A stretch of DNA of 15,385 nucleotides from CAZFAT01 sp964517075 (GTDB taxonomy: Bacteria > Acidobacteriota > Vicinamibacteria > Vicinamibacterales > SCN-69-37). The DNA is taken from assembly GCA_964517075.1 (NCBI GenBank), contig CAZFAT010000202.1:1-15385 (forward strand). Reading direction: 5' to 3'. Positions 1 to 6,639 of the stretch are shown here, in pieces. A model generated the notes under the pieces. That model ran no database searches. It saw only the letters and a program-made list of their open reading frames with translations, and had not been told where the DNA came from. The number at the start of each line of letters is the position of its first letter. Position 1 is the first letter of the stretch. The translations under genes and the position numbers were made by a program.

Positions 1-1
1 T

Positions 2-232
2 CTCGAGGCGGCCGTGTCACGCCGGCATCGTGACGTGGCCGAAATGGTGGCTGCGTGCCGCCGGGAGGGGGCGTGGGGCGCCGCCATGACGGGCAGCGGG
101 TCCGCGGTTTTCGGCCTGTTTCCGGCGCCGGCCGCCCGGGCGGCGGCCCGCCGGCTCCGGCGGCCGGACTGGCTGGTGATCGTGACCCGCACGCTGACCC
201 GGCGCGAGGCCAGCCGGCGCATGGGCGTGTGA
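2..232 (+). CDS. ispE: 4-diphosphocytidyl-2-C-methyl-D-erythritol kinase, C-terminal fragment
   Basis: The reading frame is open from the left edge of the window to a TGA at 230-232, so only about the last 76 residues are seen and the start lies upstream. IspE is the cytosolic kinase that phosphorylates CDP-methylerythritol with ATP in the MEP isoprenoid pathway. The visible part matches the GHMP-kinase C-terminal domain. It contains MTGSGSAVFGLF, the glycine/serine loop typical of IspE, preceded by a helix with the family pattern of a basic segment followed by an alanine-rich stretch and GAWGAA. The next genes are tRNA-Gln and prs, and the ispE-tRNA-Gln-prs order is one I recall from other bacteria such as Geobacter. 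The downstream ispDF fusion in the same window supplies two further MEP enzymes. Identification rests on the loop motif and context, because the N-terminal domain is missing. Confidence 0.85.
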   Translation, partial: LEAAVSRRHRDVAEMVAACRREGAWGAAMTGSGSAVFGLFPAPAARAAARRLRRPDWLVIVTRTLTRREASRRMGV

Positions 233-251
233 TAAACTTTGCCGTTTGCAT

Positions 252-286
252 CGGGCCGACGGGCCCGCGTGAGGCCGCGCGCGGCC
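252..286. other. Two small GC-rich inverted repeats between ispE and tRNA-Gln
   Basis: A 6-base stem (CGGGCC/GGCCCG, loop GACG) lies at 252-267. It is followed by a perfect 14-base palindrome, GGCCGCGCGCGGCC, at 273-286. Neither has a T-run after it, so an intrinsic terminator is not supported. They could be structure in a precursor RNA ahead of the tRNA, or chance in GC-rich DNA. Confidence 0.3.
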
Positions 287-297
287 GTTCGACAGGA

Positions 298-372
298 TGG
301 GGCGTGGCCAAGCGGTAAGGCGCGGGACTTTGGATCCCGTATTCGAAGGTTCGAATCCTTCCGCCCCAACCA
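298..372 (+). tRNA. tRNA-Gln (anticodon UUG)
   Basis: A full cloverleaf can be folded by eye. The acceptor strands are TGGGGCG (298-304) and CGCCCCA (362-368), with discriminator A369 and an encoded CCA at 370-372. The anticodon stem is CGGGA/TCCCG around loop CTTTGGA, placing anticodon TTG at 330-332. The T arm is GAAGG, loop TTCGAAT, CCTTC. The first base pair is U1-A72, as in many bacterial glutamine tRNAs. The gene sits 65 bases after ispE and 23 before prs, so it is probably processed from a shared transcript. Confidence 0.97.
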
Positions 373-395
373 GTTTGTCGCGGTTGACAGGTGTC

Positions 396-1340
396 ATGGC
401 TCACGGTCCGCTGAAGCTGTTCACGGGAAGCGCTCATCCGGCGCTGGCCGGCGAGATTGCCCAGCATCTCGGCCTGCCGCTCGGCGCCGCGCGCCTGCAC
501 CGGTTTCCCGACAGCGAGGTGTCGTTTCAGATCGACGAGAACATCCGGTGCACGTATGTTTTCATCGTGCAGCCGACGTCGGCGCCGGTCGATGAACACC
601 TCGTCGAACTGTGCGTGATGATCGACGCGTTCCGGCGGTCGTCGGCGTCCCGCATCACGGCCGTGATTCCGTATTACGGCTACGCGCGGCAGGATCGGAA
701 GGACAAGCCGCGCGTGCCGATTTCGGCCAAGCTCGTGGCGAACCTGCTGAGCGCGGCCGGGACGAATCGGGTGCTGACGATGGATCTGCACAAGGCGCAG
801 ATTCAGGCGTTTTTCGACATCCCGGTGGACCACCTGTTCGCGGCGCCGGTGATGATTGACTGGGTGGCGCGCCAGAACTTCGGGCCCGTCACGATTGTCT
901 CGCCCGACGTCGGCGGCGCCGAGCGGGCGCGGGCGTACGCCAAGCGGCTCGACGCCGACCTGGCGATCGTCGACAAGCGCCGCAGCGAGGACGGGACGGC
1001 CGAGGTGATGAACGTGGTCGGCGACGTGCGCGGCCGCGTGTGCGTGATTGCCGACGACATCATCGACACGGCGGGCACGATTCAGAAGGCCGCGCAGGCG
1101 CTCAAGGACAACGGGGCCGCCCGCGTCCTGGCGAGTGCCGTCCACGGCGTGCTGTCGGGGCCGGCCATCTCGCGCATCGAGGCCGCGCCGATCGATCGGC
1201 TGATCGTGACCAACACGATCCCGATGAACGGCGAACGGGCGGCCTGCGGCAAGATCGTGGTGCTGTCGGTCGCGCGGCTGCTCGCGCAGGCCATTCGCAG
1301 CATTCACGAGGAGACGTCGGTTTCGAAGTTGTTCGTCTGA
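396..1340 (+). CDS. prs: Ribose-phosphate pyrophosphokinase (PRPP synthetase)
   Basis: The enzyme makes 5-phosphoribosyl-1-pyrophosphate from ribose 5-phosphate and ATP in the cytosol, feeding purine, pyrimidine, histidine, tryptophan and NAD synthesis. The protein is 314 residues, the normal length for class I enzymes. Visible signatures are the ATP-binding flexible loop YYGYARQDRK (93-102), MDLH (129-132) followed by QIQAFFDIPVDHL, SPDVGGAERARAYAKRL (169-185), the PRPP loop DDIIDTAGT (220-228), and the conserved C-terminal SVSKLF. ATG 396 was chosen because the frame extends further upstream only by running through tRNA-Gln, and because residues after this ATG match the family N-terminus (KLFTGSAHPALA). 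A short AGGTG lies just before it (389-393). It is followed after 58 bases by rplY, an arrangement widely conserved with pth. Confidence 0.97.
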   Translation: MAHGPLKLFTGSAHPALAGEIAQHLGLPLGAARLHRFPDSEVSFQIDENIRCTYVFIVQPTSAPVDEHLVELCVMIDAFRRSSASRITAVIPYYGYARQDRKDKPRVPISAKLVANLLSAAGTNRVLTMDLHKAQIQAFFDIPVDHLFAAPVMIDWVARQNFGPVTIVSPDVGGAERARAYAKRLDADLAIVDKRRSEDGTAEVMNVVGDVRGRVCVIADDIIDTAGTIQKAAQALKDNGAARVLASAVHGVLSGPAISRIEAAPIDRLIVTNTIPMNGERAACGKIVVLSVARLLAQAIRSIHEETSVSKLFV

Positions 1341-1398
1341 AAGCCGCCCGCGCGGCGGGCGCCACGAGCTAGGCACGACAGAGGAAGAGAGACGCACC

Positions 1399-2070
1399 AT
1401 GGCAGCAGTGCTTGAAGGGGTTCGCCGGACGCAGTTCGGCGACGGCAACGCCGGCCGCCTGCGGCGGGCCGGACAGATTCCCGCCGTCCTGTACGGCGGC
1501 GAGCAGCGCGAAGCGGAATCGATTGCCGTCGATCCGAAGGCGCTCGTGAAAATCCTCCACTCCGACTCGGGCGCGAACACCCTGATCGCCCTGAAGATCG
1601 AGGGTGGGGGCGATGCGCGCGTGCTCCTGCGCGAATACCAGGTCCATCCGGTCACGCGCGAGCTCCTGCACGCCGACTTCTACCGCGTCGCCATGGACCG
1701 GGTCCTCCGCGTCACCGTCCCGCTGCACCTCACGGGCGAGGCCAAGGGCGTCAAGGCGCAGGGCGGCGTCGTGGATTTCGTGCACCGCGAGGTGGTGGTC
1801 GAATGCCTGCCGGCGGACATCCCCGAGCACATCACGGTGGACGTCACCGAGCTGATGCTGCACGACGGCGTGCGGGTGCGCGATCTGCCGGCGGGCAAGT
1901 GGAAGCCCGTGAGCGACGGCGACATGCTCATCGTGCACGTGGTCGCGCCGAAGGTCGAGGCGGTGCCCGAGCCCGCCGAAGCCGCGGTGGCGGCGCCGGC
2001 CGCCGCGCCGGCCGAGCCCGAGGTCATCAAGAAGGGCAAGATCGAGAAGCCCGAGGACGAGAAGGGCTGA
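1399..2070 (+). CDS. rplY: Large ribosomal subunit protein bL25, long (Ctc/TL5) form
   Basis: This 5S rRNA-binding protein of the large subunit is 223 residues long, so it is the two-domain Ctc/TL5 type and not the roughly 95-residue E. coli form. The N-terminal 5S-binding domain spans about residues 4-97 and shows RRAGQIPAVLYGG (22-34), VLLREYQVHPVTRELLHADFYRV (75-97). The C-terminal beta domain runs to about 186, with VPLHLTGEAKGVKAQGG and the segment ending in DMLIVHVVAP. The tail from about 187 is rich in Ala, Pro, Glu and Lys and is probably disordered. ATG 1399 follows a purine-rich leader (GAGGAAGAGAG from 1381), which serves as a loose ribosome-binding region. Pth starts only 10 bases after the stop, so the two are almost surely co-transcribed. 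The pairing is logical because both act on the ribosome cycle. Confidence 0.96.
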   Translation: MAAVLEGVRRTQFGDGNAGRLRRAGQIPAVLYGGEQREAESIAVDPKALVKILHSDSGANTLIALKIEGGGDARVLLREYQVHPVTRELLHADFYRVAMDRVLRVTVPLHLTGEAKGVKAQGGVVDFVHREVVVECLPADIPEHITVDVTELMLHDGVRVRDLPAGKWKPVSDGDMLIVHVVAPKVEAVPEPAEAAVAAPAAAPAEPEVIKKGKIEKPEDEKG

Positions 2071-2080
2071 GCCGGCGGCT

Positions 2081-2683
2081 GTGCGCGTGAAGCTGATCGC
2101 GGGCCTCGGCAACCCGGGCGATCGCTATCGCGGCACGAGGCACAATGTCGGGTTCGAGGTCGTCGATCTCGTGGCGCGGAACGAGCGCCTGACCTTCGAC
2201 GCCGCGGATCGCGATCGCGCCGCGCTGACCGCGCGCTGGCGCCGGGACGGGGAAGTCGTGCTGCTCGCCAAACCGCAGACGTTCATGAACGTGAGCGGCC
2301 AGGCGGTGCGCGGGCTCATCGACTTCTACAAGATTGCCGGCGCCGACTTCCTCGTCGTCTGCGACGACGTGAACCTGCCGCTCGGACGGTTGCGCGCCCG
2401 GGCCGCCGGGTCGGAAGGGGGCCACAATGGCCTGCGATCGGTGGCCGAGTGGCTCGGCACCGAGGACTATCCGCGGCTGCGGGTGGGCGTGGGCCGCGGC
2501 CGTGACGGAGAGATTCGGCGAGACCTGACCGGCCACGTGCTGGGCGGGTTCGAGCCGGACGAGGCGCCCGGGATGGCGAGCGCGATTGCCCGGGCGGCTG
2601 ACGCCGTGCGCATGTGGGTCTCGGACGGTCTGGGGCCCATGATGAACACGTTCAATCGCGCCGACACCGAGCCGGACCGCTAG
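2081..2683 (+). CDS. pth: Peptidyl-tRNA hydrolase
   Basis: Pth cleaves the ester bond of peptidyl-tRNAs that drop off ribosomes, recycling tRNA in the cytosol. The protein is 200 residues, close to the usual 190-200. All catalytic and substrate-binding positions of the family are present. They are Asn11 in GLGNPG, catalytic His21 in TRHNVGF, Asn70 in TFMNVSG, Asp95 in CDDVNLPLG and Asn116 in GGHNGLRS. The start chosen is GTG 2081; GTG 2087, which would give a protein beginning KLIAGLGNPG, is an equally credible alternative two codons later. No strong Shine-Dalgarno is visible, which fits translational coupling to rplY 10 bases upstream. The stop is TAG at 2681-2683, followed by a 78-base gap before rpsF. 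Confidence 0.97.
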   Translation: MRVKLIAGLGNPGDRYRGTRHNVGFEVVDLVARNERLTFDAADRDRAALTARWRRDGEVVLLAKPQTFMNVSGQAVRGLIDFYKIAGADFLVVCDDVNLPLGRLRARAAGSEGGHNGLRSVAEWLGTEDYPRLRVGVGRGRDGEIRRDLTGHVLGGFEPDEAPGMASAIARAADAVRMWVSDGLGPMMNTFNRADTEPDR

Positions 2684-2751
2684 GGGCAGCCCAGGCGGCA
2701 CGGCACGGCCAGCTCCTTGCCGCTCGTCGAGACGGGCGGCCGGCTGTCCAG

Positions 2752-2757
2752 AAGGAG
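2752..2757 (+). promoter_or_regulatory. Ribosome-binding site of rpsF
   Basis: AAGGAG ends four bases before the ATG at 2762. It is the clearest Shine-Dalgarno sequence in the window. It decides the rpsF start, because the frame is also open for 15 codons upstream. Confidence 0.8.
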
Positions 2758-2761
2758 ACGT

Positions 2762-3235
2762 ATGAGTCAGGTCCGTCAGTACGAATTGATCTACATCACC
2801 CCGCCGGAGACCACCGAAGAGGCGCTGGCGGAACTCCATCAGCAGGTCGTGGCCGTCGTCGATCGGTTTGGCGGCGCGATCGAACGCACCGAGAACTGGG
2901 GCCGCCGACGGCTCGCCTACGAGATCGGCCATCATCGCGAGGGCGTCTACGTCCTCGAGGTGATCAACGGCCCGGGCGCCCTGACGGCCGAGCTGGATCG
3001 GCGCCTCCGCGTGTTCGACAACGTCATTCGTCACCTCGTCGTGCGGGTGGACGAGGAGTTGGCCGTGGCCGAACGGTCGCGGGTGCGCCGCAAGTCCGCC
3101 ACGGTGGCGCGGCGGGTGCGCCGCGGCCTGCCGCCCGAACCGACCGAAACCGAGCGCAAGCGCCGGGAAGACGATGACGACGACGGCGAGAGCGTGATGG
3201 ACGGGTCGTTCCGCGAACGGGGAGGCGAGCGATGA
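2762..3235 (+). CDS. rpsF: Small ribosomal subunit protein bS6 with long C-terminal tail
   Basis: bS6 binds 16S rRNA as a heterodimer with bS18 in the platform of the small subunit. Residues 1 to about 97 form the normal ferredoxin-like core: RQYELIYITPPET at the N-terminus, ERTENWGRRRLAYEIGHHREGVYVLEV in the middle, and a strand ending HLVVRVDEE. The protein is 157 residues, far beyond the core. Its extra 60 residues are first strongly basic (about 104-121), then proline- and glutamate-containing, then an acidic run of five Asp near 137-141, and end in a charged tail. ATG 2762 is set by the AAGGAG before it and by alignment with the family N-terminus. The stop overlaps the rpsR start by four bases (ATGA, 3232-3235), indicating coupled translation and one-to-one output of the two partners. 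Confidence 0.95.
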   Translation: MSQVRQYELIYITPPETTEEALAELHQQVVAVVDRFGGAIERTENWGRRRLAYEIGHHREGVYVLEVINGPGALTAELDRRLRVFDNVIRHLVVRVDEELAVAERSRVRRKSATVARRVRRGLPPEPTETERKRREDDDDDGESVMDGSFRERGGER

Positions 3236-3549
3236 GCGAAATGGATCGGGATTCGAGGGGCGGCGGGCGCGGGGGTGGCGGAGGCCGGGGCGGGGGCGCG
3301 GGCGCCGCGGGCGACAAGGCGGGCGGACGCCGCGGGTTCTTCCGGCGTCGGCGCGTCTGCAAGTTCTGTGTCGAGAAGATTGATTACATCAACTACAAGG
3401 ACGTGAAGCTGCTGGCGCCGTTCATTCCGGAGCGCGGCAAGATTCAGCCGCGGCGGATCTCGGGCGTCTGCGCGACGCACCAGCGGGCGCTGCAGACGGC
3501 CATCAAGCGGGCCCGGCAACTGGCCCTCGTGCCCTACGTCAGCGAATAA
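3232..3549 (+). CDS. rpsR: Small ribosomal subunit protein bS18, zinc-ribbon form with glycine-rich N-terminus
   Basis: bS18 pairs with bS6 on the platform of the 30S subunit. The core from about residue 33 matches the family: RRRRVCKFC, EKIDYINYKDVKLL, FIPERGKIQPRRISGVCATHQRALQTAIKRARQLALVPY. Cys43, Cys46, Cys80 and His83 form a C-x2-C...C-x2-H set, the zinc-binding (C+) version of the protein. The first 32 residues are an added Gly/Arg-rich segment, with only short acidic bits, giving 105 residues where 75-90 is usual. ATG 3232 overlaps the rpsF stop. GAGGCGAG just upstream (3222-3229) can act as a ribosome-binding region inside rpsF. No ssb gene lies between rpsF and rpsR, unlike in many Firmicutes and Gammaproteobacteria. 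Confidence 0.96.
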   Translation: MSEMDRDSRGGGRGGGGGRGGGAGAAGDKAGGRRGFFRRRRVCKFCVEKIDYINYKDVKLLAPFIPERGKIQPRRISGVCATHQRALQTAIKRARQLALVPYVSE

Positions 3550-3553
3550 CCGC

Positions 3554-3568
3554 GACGGGCCTCCCGTC
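3554..3568 (+). other. Short hairpin between rpsR and rplI
   Basis: GACGGG and CCCGTC form a perfect 6-base stem around loop CCT, 4 bases after the rpsR stop. There is no T-run, so a terminator is unlikely. It might act as a small intergenic structure that tunes or stabilises the shared mRNA. GGAG at 3576-3579 follows as the rplI ribosome-binding site. Confidence 0.35.
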
Positions 3569-3584
3569 CGCCATCGGAGTCCGC

Positions 3585-4040
3585 ATGTCGATTGAAGTCA
3601 TTCTGAAGGAGCACGTCGAGCACCTCGGCCGTCGCGGCGAGGTGGTCAAGGTGACCGACGGCTACGCCCGCAACTATCTGTTGCCGCGCAAGCTCGCGCT
3701 CGCCGTCACGGCGGAGAACAAGCGCCAGGTCGAGCGCGAACGCGCGCGTGCCGACGCGCGCGAGACCGAGGAACGGCAGGAGGCGGAGGCGATCCGCACC
3801 CGTGTCGAGGCGCTCGACATCGCCATCGCGCGCCGGGTTGGCGAGCAGGAGACGCTCTACGGGTCGGTCACGTCGAGCGACCTGGCCGAGGCCCTCCACG
3901 AGCGCGGCCTCCCGATCGATCGCAGGCGCATCCAGCTGCCCGACCCGCTCAAGACGCTGGGCGATCACGAGGTGGCGGTGAAGCTGCACCGCGAGGTGAC
4001 GGCGCGGCTGCGGGTGAAGATCGTGGCCGCCGCCGACTGA
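3585..4040 (+). CDS. rplI: Large ribosomal subunit protein bL9
   Basis: bL9 binds domain V of 23S rRNA at the base of the L1 stalk and influences frame maintenance. The protein is 151 residues, the normal length. The N-terminal rRNA-binding domain shows the family signature: a start of MSIEVILKEHVEHLG, then GEVVKVTDGYARNYLLPRKLA (18-38). A charged helix rich in Arg and Glu (about 45-75) is the rigid connector. The C-terminal domain carries LYGSVTSSDLAEAL and DPLKTLGDHEVAVKLHREV. ATG 3585 follows GGAG (3576-3579) with five bases of spacing and gives the expected N-terminus. It lies 35 bases after rpsR and 41 before dnaB, reproducing the widespread rpsF-rpsR-rplI-dnaB arrangement. Confidence 0.97.
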   Translation: MSIEVILKEHVEHLGRRGEVVKVTDGYARNYLLPRKLALAVTAENKRQVERERARADARETEERQEAEAIRTRVEALDIAIARRVGEQETLYGSVTSSDLAEALHERGLPIDRRRIQLPDPLKTLGDHEVAVKLHREVTARLRVKIVAAAD

Positions 4041-4081
4041 GGCGGCGGATCCGGTCACCGCCGGCGAGCGACGCGGCTGCC

Positions 4082-5443
4082 ATGTCGGATCGGACGCTGC
4101 CCCACGATCTCGACGCCGAGAAGAGCGTGCTCGGCGCGGTGCTCATCAACAACCAGGCGTTCAACCAGGCCGCCGAGGTCGTCGACGCGGCCGATTTCTA
4201 CCGCGACGCGCACCGCCGCATCTTCGAAAAGATGGTCGGCCTGACCGATCGGGGCAGCCCGGTCGATCTGCTGACGCTGAAGGACGAGCTGGCGCGATCC
4301 GGCGAGCTCGACGAGGTCGGCGGGCCCGCGTACATCAGCGCGCTGACCGACGGCGTGCCGCGGTCGTCCAACGTCGAGCACTACGCGAAGATCGTCAAGG
4401 AGAAGTCCACGCTCCGCCGGCTGATCCAGTCGGCCAGCGACGTCCTTGGCCGCGCCTACGACGCCGAGGAGGACGCCGACGACCTGCTGGACGAGGCCGA
4501 GCGGTCGATCTTCCAGATCGCCGAGCACCGGCTCCGGTCCGGCTTCGTCCCGGTCTCGCAGCTCGTCGACTCCGGCTACCAGCTCATCGAGCAGCTCCAG
4601 GAGCATCGCGGTCTCGTCACCGGCGCGCCGAGCGGGTTCGTCGATCTCGACGAGATGACGTCGGGCTTCCAGAACTCCGACCTCGTCATCGTGGCCGCCC
4701 GGCCGTCGATGGGCAAGACGAGCTTCGTGCTGAACATCGCCCTGCACTGCGGCATCGAGGCGGGCAAGACGGTTGGGATGTTCAGTCTCGAGATGTCGAA
4801 GGAGCAGCTCTTCATGCGCATGCTCACCTCGGAGGCCCGGGTGGATGCGCACCGGTTTCGGGGCGGTTTTCTCGGCGAACAGGACTACGCCCGGCTCGTC
4901 GAGGCCTTCGCCCGGCTGCACGACGCCAAGGTGTTCATCGACGACACGCCGTCGGTGGGCATCCTCGAGATGCGGGCGAAATCGCGGCGCCTCAAGCTCG
5001 AGCACGGCCTCGATTTGCTCATCATTGACTACCTCCAGCTCATGCAGGGCCGCGGCCGGTTCGAGAACCGGCAGCAGGAACTGGCGTCGATCTCCCGGGC
5101 GCTCAAGATCCTCGCGAAGGAACTGAACGTGCCCATCCTGGCGCTCAGCCAGCTCAGCCGCGCGCCCGAGGCGCGCGGGGATCACCGGCCGCAGCTGTCG
5201 GACCTGCGCGAGTCCGGGGCGCTCGAGCAGGACGCCGACGTGGTCCTGTTCATCTTCCGCGAGGAAATGTACGCGCAGGAAGGCGAGCGCTCGCCCGACG
5301 CGGAAGGCACCGCCGAAGTCATCATCGGTAAACAGCGCAACGGGCCGACGGGCACGGTGCGGCTCGCGTTCCTCAAGCAGTACACGCGCTTCGAGAACCT
5401 CGCGGCTGGTGGGCGCTCCGATCGTGAGGACCAGGGGTTGTGA
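4082..5443 (+). CDS. dnaB: Replicative DNA helicase DnaB
   Basis: DnaB is the hexameric ATP-driven 5'-3' helicase at the replication fork. The protein has 453 residues, the normal size for an intein-free enzyme. The N-terminal primase-interacting domain covers about 8-110 (PHDLDAEKSVLGAVL, then DFYRDAHRRIFEKM). The RecA-like domain begins near 180 with GAPSGFVDLDEMTSGF. Walker A is RPSMGKTS (207-214), SLEMS (235-239) supplies the catalytic Glu236, and Walker B is DLLIIDYLQL (311-320). Next come QQELASISRALKILAKEL, LSQLSR (355-360), RESGALEQDADVVLFIFRE (377-395) and GKQRNGPTG (416-424), all canonical. ATG 4082 gives the family N-terminus, but no strong Shine-Dalgarno is visible. The stop overlaps the alr start by four bases (GTGA). 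Confidence 0.98.
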   Translation: MSDRTLPHDLDAEKSVLGAVLINNQAFNQAAEVVDAADFYRDAHRRIFEKMVGLTDRGSPVDLLTLKDELARSGELDEVGGPAYISALTDGVPRSSNVEHYAKIVKEKSTLRRLIQSASDVLGRAYDAEEDADDLLDEAERSIFQIAEHRLRSGFVPVSQLVDSGYQLIEQLQEHRGLVTGAPSGFVDLDEMTSGFQNSDLVIVAARPSMGKTSFVLNIALHCGIEAGKTVGMFSLEMSKEQLFMRMLTSEARVDAHRFRGGFLGEQDYARLVEAFARLHDAKVFIDDTPSVGILEMRAKSRRLKLEHGLDLLIIDYLQLMQGRGRFENRQQELASISRALKILAKELNVPILALSQLSRAPEARGDHRPQLSDLRESGALEQDADVVLFIFREEMYAQEGERSPDAEGTAEVIIGKQRNGPTGTVRLAFLKQYTRFENLAAGGRSDREDQGL

Positions 5444-6573
5444 TTCGCCCGACGGTGGCCACGGTCAGTCTCGAGGCGTTGGCCGCCAACCTCCGTGCCG
5501 TGCGCGGGCTGCTGGCCCGCCAGGCCTCGCCCCCACCCGGCATCATCGCGGTCGTGAAAGCCAACGCCTACGGTCATGGCGCGGCCGCGGTCGGCCGCGC
5601 GTTCGAACAGGCCGGTGCGGCCATGCTGGCCTGCGCGGATATCGAAGAGGGCGTGTCGCTGCGCGAGGCTGGCGTGACGTCGCCCATCCTGGTCTTCGGG
5701 GCGCTCAGCGTCAGCGACCTCGACGGCGTGACCGACTTCAACCTCACGCCCACCGTCTCGACGCCGGCCGCCGCCCGCGCGCTGGCCGCGCTCGCCGTCC
5801 GCCGCGGCGTGACGCTCGGCTGTCACCTCAAGATCGACACCGGCATGAACCGGCTCGGCTTCCGGCACGACAACCTGCGCCGGACGATGCCGGAGATGCT
5901 AACCAGCCGGCAGTTGCGGATTGACGCGGTCTACACGCACTTTGCGACCGCCGACCAGGCCGAGTCGCCGTTCCTCGACGAGCAGCGCGCGCGGTTCGAG
6001 CGCGCGCTGGCCGCGCTGGGCGCCCTGGGCCTGACGGGCGTGGCGCGTCACGCGGCGAACTCAGCCGCCATGCTGCGGGATCGGCGCGTCTGGTACGACT
6101 GGGTTCGGCCCGGCCTCGTGCTCTACGGCGTTGTCCCGCCGCCGCTCGCCGCGGCGGATCTCGACCTGCGACCTGCCCTGTCACTCCACAGTCGTATCGT
6201 GGCGGTGAAGGGCCTTCGCGCTGGCGAAGGGATCGGCTACGGTCTCACCTGGCGCGCCGAGGGGCCCCGATCGATGGCCATCGTGCCGGCGGGTTATGCC
6301 GACGGCCTCGATCTGCGCCTGTCGGGCCGCGGGGTGGTCCTGGTCCGCGGCCGTCGCGTGCCGATTGTCGGGTCGGTGTGCATGGACATGCTCATGGTGG
6401 ACGTGACGGGCCTGGATGTCTCGCCGGGCGACGAGGTCGTGCTCATCGGCCGCCAGGGCCAGGAGGAAATCACCGCGCGCGAGATGGCGGCGGCGATTGG
6501 GACGATTCCGTGGGAGGTGCTGTGCAGGCTGGGGGCGAGGATAGAAAGGCAATACGGACAGGGTGAAGGGTGA
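5440..6573 (+). CDS. alr: Alanine racemase
   Basis: This PLP enzyme interconverts L- and D-alanine in the cytosol, providing D-Ala for peptidoglycan. The protein is 377 residues, the standard length. The PLP lysine is Lys40 in VVKANAYGHG (38-47), and the second catalytic base is Tyr267 in GEGIGYGLTW (262-271). Other family marks are HLKIDTGMNRLGF (129-141), AVYTHFATAD, HAANSAAML (204-212), VRPGLVLYG (222-230), VPAGYADGL (282-290) and SVCMDMLMVDVT (312-323). The start is GTG 5440, overlapping the dnaB stop, so translation is probably coupled to dnaB. The last four codons lie inside a degenerate 7-base tandem repeat (6561-6609). The C-terminal GQGEG therefore looks like repeat-derived sequence and not conserved protein. 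Confidence 0.97.
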   Translation: MIRPTVATVSLEALAANLRAVRGLLARQASPPPGIIAVVKANAYGHGAAAVGRAFEQAGAAMLACADIEEGVSLREAGVTSPILVFGALSVSDLDGVTDFNLTPTVSTPAAARALAALAVRRGVTLGCHLKIDTGMNRLGFRHDNLRRTMPEMLTSRQLRIDAVYTHFATADQAESPFLDEQRARFERALAALGALGLTGVARHAANSAAMLRDRRVWYDWVRPGLVLYGVVPPPLAAADLDLRPALSLHSRIVAVKGLRAGEGIGYGLTWRAEGPRSMAIVPAGYADGLDLRLSGRGVVLVRGRRVPIVGSVCMDMLMVDVTGLDVSPGDEVVLIGRQGQEEITAREMAAAIGTIPWEVLCRLGARIERQYGQGEG

Positions 6574-6609
6574 GGGGTGAGAAGTGAAAGTCAAAGGTTA
6601 AAGGTCAAA
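6561..6609 (+). repeat. Degenerate heptamer tandem array, left of the four-helix-bundle gene
   Basis: Seven consecutive 7-base units can be read: GGGTGAA, GGGTGAG, GGGTGAG, AAGTGAA, AGTCAAA, GGTTAAA, GGTCAAA. They drift from a GGGTGAG type to a GGTCAAA type. The array overlaps the last codons and stop of alr and ends exactly at the hairpin at 6610. Read on the minus strand it is T-rich, which helps the hairpin act as a terminator. It resembles in kind the heptamer short tandem repeats known from cyanobacteria. Confidence 0.75.
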
Positions 6610-6639
6610 GGTCCCGATCAACGGCTAGAGATCGGGACC
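6610..6639 (-). terminator. Hairpin at the 3' end of the four-helix-bundle gene, probable terminator
   Basis: GGTCCCGATC and GATCGGGACC form a perfect 10-base stem around a 10-base loop (6620-6629). On the minus strand the hairpin begins in the last codons of the gene, its loop contains the TAG stop, and it is followed by CTTTGACCTTTAACC, broken T-runs made by the heptamer array. This fits an intrinsic terminator for the minus-strand gene. It could also stop alr transcription arriving from the other side, although the plus-strand downstream sequence is not T-rich. The stem also has the look of a repeat boundary. Confidence 0.6.

Noticed and set aside
233..297. A dedicated promoter for tRNA-Gln using TGATAAACT at 230-238
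   Set aside because: No -35 box is found at a suitable distance and the implied start is far from the tRNA. Co-transcription with ispE is just as likely.
297..395. A longer prs reading frame starting at ATG 297
   Set aside because: It would translate straight through tRNA-Gln. The PRPP synthetase N-terminus begins at ATG 396.
4082..5443. An intein in dnaB, a common insertion site
   Set aside because: Walker A, Walker B and later motifs are uninterrupted, and the 453-residue length is normal.
6561..6609. A CRISPR array, because of short regular repeats
   Set aside because: The units are 7-base tandem repeats with no spacers, and there are no cas genes.
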